Below are positions 60,842-64,000 of a DNA stretch of 64,000 nt, in pieces. Positions within the stretch are counted from its first letter, which is position 1. The number at the start of each line of letters is the position of its first letter. This DNA comes from Streptococcus thoraltensis DSM 12221 (lineage in GTDB: Bacteria; Bacillota; Bacilli; Lactobacillales; Streptococcaceae). The notes beneath the pieces were generated by a model. The model saw only the letters and a program-made list of their open reading frames with translations. It made no database searches and was not told the DNA's origin. Made by a program: the position numbers and the translations under genes. The DNA is taken from the NCBI RefSeq assembly GCF_000380145.1, contig NZ_KB904586.1:1-64000 (forward strand), in the 5' to 3' direction.

Positions 60842-62366
60842 GACTCTCCTCCTTCTCAATAGTACCTCCAGCCATAAGAACACCTAGTTCTTGCTTGCTA
60901 GTTGTTGCCGGGGTTACAACACCTTGAATTTTACCATCGTGAATAACAGCAATTCTATCAGATAAGTCCAAAATTTCATCAAGTTCAAAACTGACAACTA
61001 AGACTGCTTTGCCATTAGTACGTTCTTCAATGATACGCTTACGAATGTATTCAATAGCTCCAACGTCAAGTCCTCGAGTTGGTTGACTAACAATTAAGAG
61101 ATCTGGATCGCGATCAATCTCACGAGCAATGATTGCTTTTTGTTGATTTCCTCCCGAAAATCCTCTTGCAGGAACTAATTCACTGGCACCACGAACATCA
61201 AACTCAGTCATCAATTTTTGGGCATATTCATTAATTTTGTTGTAATTCAATACACCATTTTTACTTAATGGTTCTTTGTAGTATGTCTGCAAAGCAAAAT
61301 TCTCAGCCAAGGTCATATCCAATACTAAACCGTCTCTATGGCGGTCTTCAGGAACATGAGCTACACTTAGTTCAGTGATTTTACGAGAAGACATTTTAGT
61401 AGCATCTTGTCCTTTAATTGTAATACGACCAGATTTTACCTTACGCAAGCCTGTGATAGCCTGAATTAGCTCACTTTGACCGTTTCCATCGATACCAGCT
61501 ATTCCAACTACTTCACCTGCTCTTACCTCAAGAGACAGGTCCTTGACAGCTGGAACGCCACGATTTTCATTAACAACCAAACTTTCAATGGACAACACAA
61601 CGTCACCAGGTACAGATGGTTCTTTAGCTGTCGTAAATGATACTGAACGACCAACCATCATCTCCGCTAGTTCTTGTGAAGTAGTATCGCCAACTTCGAC
61701 TGTTTCAATACTTTTACCACGACGAATAACAGTTACACGATCAGCTACTGCACGAATTTCATCCAACTTATGAGTAATCAAAATAATTGATTTTCCTTCT
61801 TTAGTCAGATTTTTCATGATTACCATCAGCTCAGCAATCTCTGCAGGCGTTAAAACAGCCGTTGGTTCATCAAAAATAAGAATATCAGCACCACGGTACA
61901 AGGTTTTTAAGATTTCAACACGTTGTTGAGCTCCGACAGAAATATCAGCAACCTTTGCCTTAGGGTTAACAGCAAGACCATACTGCTCAGATAGCTCCAT
62001 AATTTCTTTATGAGCCTTCTTCATATCAAGTGATGCGCCTGAAGTGGTTTCATTTCCTAGAATGATGTTTTCAGCAACGGTAAATGCTTCAACGAGCATA
62101 AAGTGTTGGTGAACCATTCCGATACCAAGGTGAGATGATTTTGATGGTGAATCGATAGATACAGATTGACCATTAACAACAATCTCCCCACTTGTAGGTT
62201 CTAAAAGACCTGCCAACATATTCATCAATGTTGACTTACCCGCTCCATTTTCCCCTAGAAGGGCATGGATTTCGCCTTTTCGCAAATTCAAATTGATGTT
62301 ATCATTTGCGACAAAATCACCAAAAATTTTGGTAATTCCTCTCATTTCAATGACATTCTGTGCCAT
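60834..62366 (-). CDS. nupO: Nucleoside ABC transporter ATPase NupO-like
   Basis: 510 residues containing two ABC domains in tandem, as in sugar and nucleoside importers. Domain 1 has Walker A GENGAGKST and Walker B LIFDEPTAVL. Domain 2 has a degenerate P-loop GIDGNGQSE with signature SGGNQQKAIIARE. Energises import of purine/pyrimidine nucleosides in concert with NupP and NupQ. Confidence 0.9.
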   Translation of the reverse strand: MAQNVIEMRGITKIFGDFVANDNINLNLRKGEIHALLGENGAGKSTLMNMLAGLLEPTSGEIVVNGQSVSIDSPSKSSHLGIGMVHQHFMLVEAFTVAENIILGNETTSGASLDMKKAHKEIMELSEQYGLAVNPKAKVADISVGAQQRVEILKTLYRGADILIFDEPTAVLTPAEIAELMVIMKNLTKEGKSIILITHKLDEIRAVADRVTVIRRGKSIETVEVGDTTSQELAEMMVGRSVSFTTAKEPSVPGDVVLSIESLVVNENRGVPAVKDLSLEVRAGEVVGIAGIDGNGQSELIQAITGLRKVKSGRITIKGQDATKMSSRKITELSVAHVPEDRHRDGLVLDMTLAENFALQTYYKEPLSKNGVLNYNKINEYAQKLMTEFDVRGASELVPARGFSGGNQQKAIIAREIDRDPDLLIVSQPTRGLDVGAIEYIRKRIIEERTNGKAVLVVSFELDEILDLSDRIAVIHDGKIQGVVTPATTSKQELGVLMAGGTIEKEESHV

Positions 62367-62461
62367 AAGGTGTTTCCTTTCAATGGAAGTTATATTTCAC
62401 TAAAATCAACCATGCTAATGGTGATGGACTTTACTGAGATATAAAATCTCAGTTCAAAAAA

Positions 62462-62485
62462 AGACGACCGACCAAGGTCGCCCTT
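62462..62485 (-). terminator. Hairpin between the lipoprotein and ATPase genes
   Basis: On the minus strand GGGCGACCTTGGTCGGTCGTC folds on a GACC/GGTC core and is followed by seven Ts, nine bases after the lipoprotein gene. It should reduce read-through so that the binding protein is made in excess. Confidence 0.7.
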
Positions 62486-62493
62486 TTCAAGAC

Positions 62494-63543
62494 TTATTTT
62501 TTAGGTACTTTAATTTCACCTGATTTAATTTGTTCTTTGGCTTTTTCGATTTCTTTAACAGTTGCCTCATCAACATTTGTTGTAGCAATATCTACACCGC
62601 CGTCTTTAAGACCATAAACTGTTACATCACCGCCAGGGAACTTGTTATCTTGGGCTTGACCTGAAATAAGTTCAACTGTTTTACCAACTTCTTTAAGTGT
62701 AGAAGCTAAAACAAAGTTAGACTCTTTTCCATCTTTTGAAGTGTATTTACCTTCGTCTTTTTGGTCACGGTCAACTCCAATAACCCAAACTTTTTCAGAT
62801 TCTTTTTTGCCTTCGTTAAGTGATTTTGCTTCACTGAAGACACCAACACCTGTTCCCCCAGCAACTTGGTAGACAATATCTGCGCCACCTGCGTATTGGG
62901 CAGCAGCAATGGTTTTACCTTTTGCTGCATCACCAAATGAACCTGCATAGTCTACTTTAATTTCAATCGAATCATCAACTGATTTTACACCTGCTTCAAA
63001 ACCTTTTTCAAAACGAGTGATAACATCTGATTCCATACCACCTACAAAACCAACTTTTTTAGTTTTAGTTGTTTTAGCAGCAGCAATACCTGCTAAATAA
63101 GCAGCTTCGTTATCAGCAAATGTTGCACTTGCAACGTTATCTTTTCCTTCGATGACGTCATCGATGATTACAAAGTTTGTATCTGGATTATCATTAGCAG
63201 TCTTTTCGATAGCATCATGAAGAGCAAATCCAATACCAAAAACAAGTTGATAACCACTTGAAATAGCTGTATCTAAGTTATTAGCGTAATCAGATTCACT
63301 AGTTGATTGGAAATAGTCAAATCCTTTACCTTTCTTCAAACCATTGTCTTTCCCCCAAGCTTGAAGTCCTTCCCAAGCTGATTGGTTAAATGATTTGTCA
63401 TCAACACCACCAGTATCAGTTACCATAGCAACTTTAAGTTTAGCATCATCTCCGCCTGATTTTGAACCACCACGATTTCCACATGCAGCAAGAGTAAGCA
63501 CAGCTACTGATGCAAGACCAATACCAACAATCTTTTTATTCAT
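62494..63543 (-). CDS. nupN: Nucleoside-binding lipoprotein (BmpA/PnrA family)
   Basis: Surface substrate-binding lipoprotein of 349 residues. Start at ATG 63543 (MNKKIVGIGLASV) with AGGAGG; signal peptide with lipobox LTLAAC (Cys about 20), a Gly/Ser/Lys linker, then the BMP fold: KVAMVTDTGGVDDKSFNQSAWEG and VFGIGFALHDAIEK. Delivers nucleosides to the NupOPQ importer. Preceded by cdd on the same strand, consistent with pyrimidine nucleoside salvage. Confidence 0.92.
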   Translation of the reverse strand: MNKKIVGIGLASVAVLTLAACGNRGGSKSGGDDAKLKVAMVTDTGGVDDKSFNQSAWEGLQAWGKDNGLKKGKGFDYFQSTSESDYANNLDTAISSGYQLVFGIGFALHDAIEKTANDNPDTNFVIIDDVIEGKDNVASATFADNEAAYLAGIAAAKTTKTKKVGFVGGMESDVITRFEKGFEAGVKSVDDSIEIKVDYAGSFGDAAKGKTIAAAQYAGGADIVYQVAGGTGVGVFSEAKSLNEGKKESEKVWVIGVDRDQKDEGKYTSKDGKESNFVLASTLKEVGKTVELISGQAQDNKFPGGDVTVYGLKDGGVDIATTNVDEATVKEIEKAKEQIKSGEIKVPKK

Positions 63544-63616
63544 CTTAATGAATCCTCCTAAAAAATATTGCAACTAAGTTGCGAGCTAATAACCAAAAAG
63601 GTCAACAATAAACAGA

Positions 63617-64000
63617 TTAATCTAAATCTGTGAAAGAGTATGGAAGTAACTCTTCGACTGTCATCTCGACTGTCTTACCATTTTGTGAAATTAAGATAAC
63701 TTTAGAGGTCGGTTCGAAAAACTCAACCATAACTTGACGACAAGCGCCACAAGGCGAAACTGGCTCTTTTGTTGTACCATAAACGGCTATTGCTTCCAGC
63801 TCGCGATAACCTTCTGAAACTGCTTTAAAAATAGCTGTACGCTCTCCACAATTACATAATCCAAAACTGATGTTTTCGATATTACATCCTTGAAAAACTT
63901 GGCCTGATTTCGTTAAAACAGCCGCTCCAATTGGAAAGTGTGAATAGGGAACATAAGCGTTTTTGCTAGCTTCTTTAGCTAAAGTGATGAGATCAATAGT
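63617..64000 (-). CDS. cdd: Cytidine deaminase (N-terminus outside window)
   Basis: The last 127 residues of cytidine deaminase, which converts cytidine and deoxycytidine to uridine forms. Zinc-binding motifs are complete: CNCGERTAIF (the catalytic C-x-E equivalent) and PCGACRQVMVEF. The start lies beyond position 64000; only a few residues are missing, judging by the usual length of about 130. Same strand and just upstream of the nucleoside-binding lipoprotein gene. Confidence 0.94.
   Translation of the reverse strand, partial: TIDLITLAKEASKNAYVPYSHFPIGAAVLTKSGQVFQGCNIENISFGLCNCGERTAIFKAVSEGYRELEAIAVYGTTKEPVSPCGACRQVMVEFFEPTSKVILISQNGKTVEMTVEELLPYSFTDLD

Overview
This window looks like a low-GC Firmicute chromosome, most likely a pyogenic-group Streptococcus. 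The supporting landmarks are the order gyrA-srtA with ldh divergent, XerS with its own dif site, a hrtBA heme exporter, the run tdk-prfA-prmC-sua5-glyA, a nupNOPQ-type nucleoside uptake operon beside cdd, a streptococcal asd RNA, and a repeat family whose core resembles the 'ACTCTTCGAAAATC' repeats of streptococci. I cannot name the species from sequence alone. No rRNA, tRNA, CRISPR array or prophage was seen.

Layout. 1-5.1 kb: the end of an IS30-family element, then a BceAB-type peptide-detoxification transporter and its BceRS two-component system, all on the + strand. 5.1-9.4 kb: terminus region with short repeats, xerS and a 31-bp dif site (6831-6861), followed by a membrane glycosyltransferase whose partner GT2 gene is truncated against a fragment of a ribbon-helix-helix gene. 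After dif most genes lie on the minus strand, as expected when a replication fork passes the terminus. 9.7-13.1 kb: operon for an M20 amidohydrolase, a split ThrE-type exporter and a KdgT permease. 13.3-18.8 kb: partial flavin-based extracellular electron transfer (FLEET/EET) module (NusG-II protein, prenyltransferase, lipoprotein ApbE and its FMN-binding lipoprotein substrate), next to the heme exporter hrtBA. 19-25.6 kb: FAH-family hydratase, divergent Nramp transporter, DUF1002 secreted protein, srtA, gyrA. 25.9-38.2 kb: ldh, dapA, asd with asd RNA, two cardiolipin synthases, two GNATs, fhs, gcvH and lipL. 38.4-42 kb: CoA precursor genes coaB-coaC-panT and a phosphoglucomutase. 42-45.2 kb: an accessory island with a broken bacteriocin-like peptide gene, a two-gene ABC transporter and a 15-residue micro-ORF. 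45.2-55.1 kb: one long minus-strand run from tdk through translation genes and glyA to a heterodimeric ABC exporter. 55.3-64 kb: tautomerase plus cytosolic ApbE, a lone ATP-cone protein, NADH oxidase, and the nucleoside ABC operon with cdd cut by the window edge.

Most worth a second look: the accessory island at 42.7-45.2 kb, whose peptide gene carries an in-frame stop, an RBS-sequestering hairpin and an attenuator; three promoters placed so that transcripts should be leaderless (3490, 13281, 38374); two genes whose full frame has only AUU/AUA-type starts; a four-copy MITE-like family, one copy of which supplies a host stop codon; and the duplicated 26-base hairpin around 3.25-3.47 kb.

Functional links: BceRS probably senses antimicrobial peptides through BceAB. 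Lipoprotein ApbE probably flavinylates the adjacent FMN-binding lipoprotein, with quinone prenylation encoded in the same operon. GcvH and LipL form a lipoyl relay. CoaB, CoaC and PanT supply CoA precursors.
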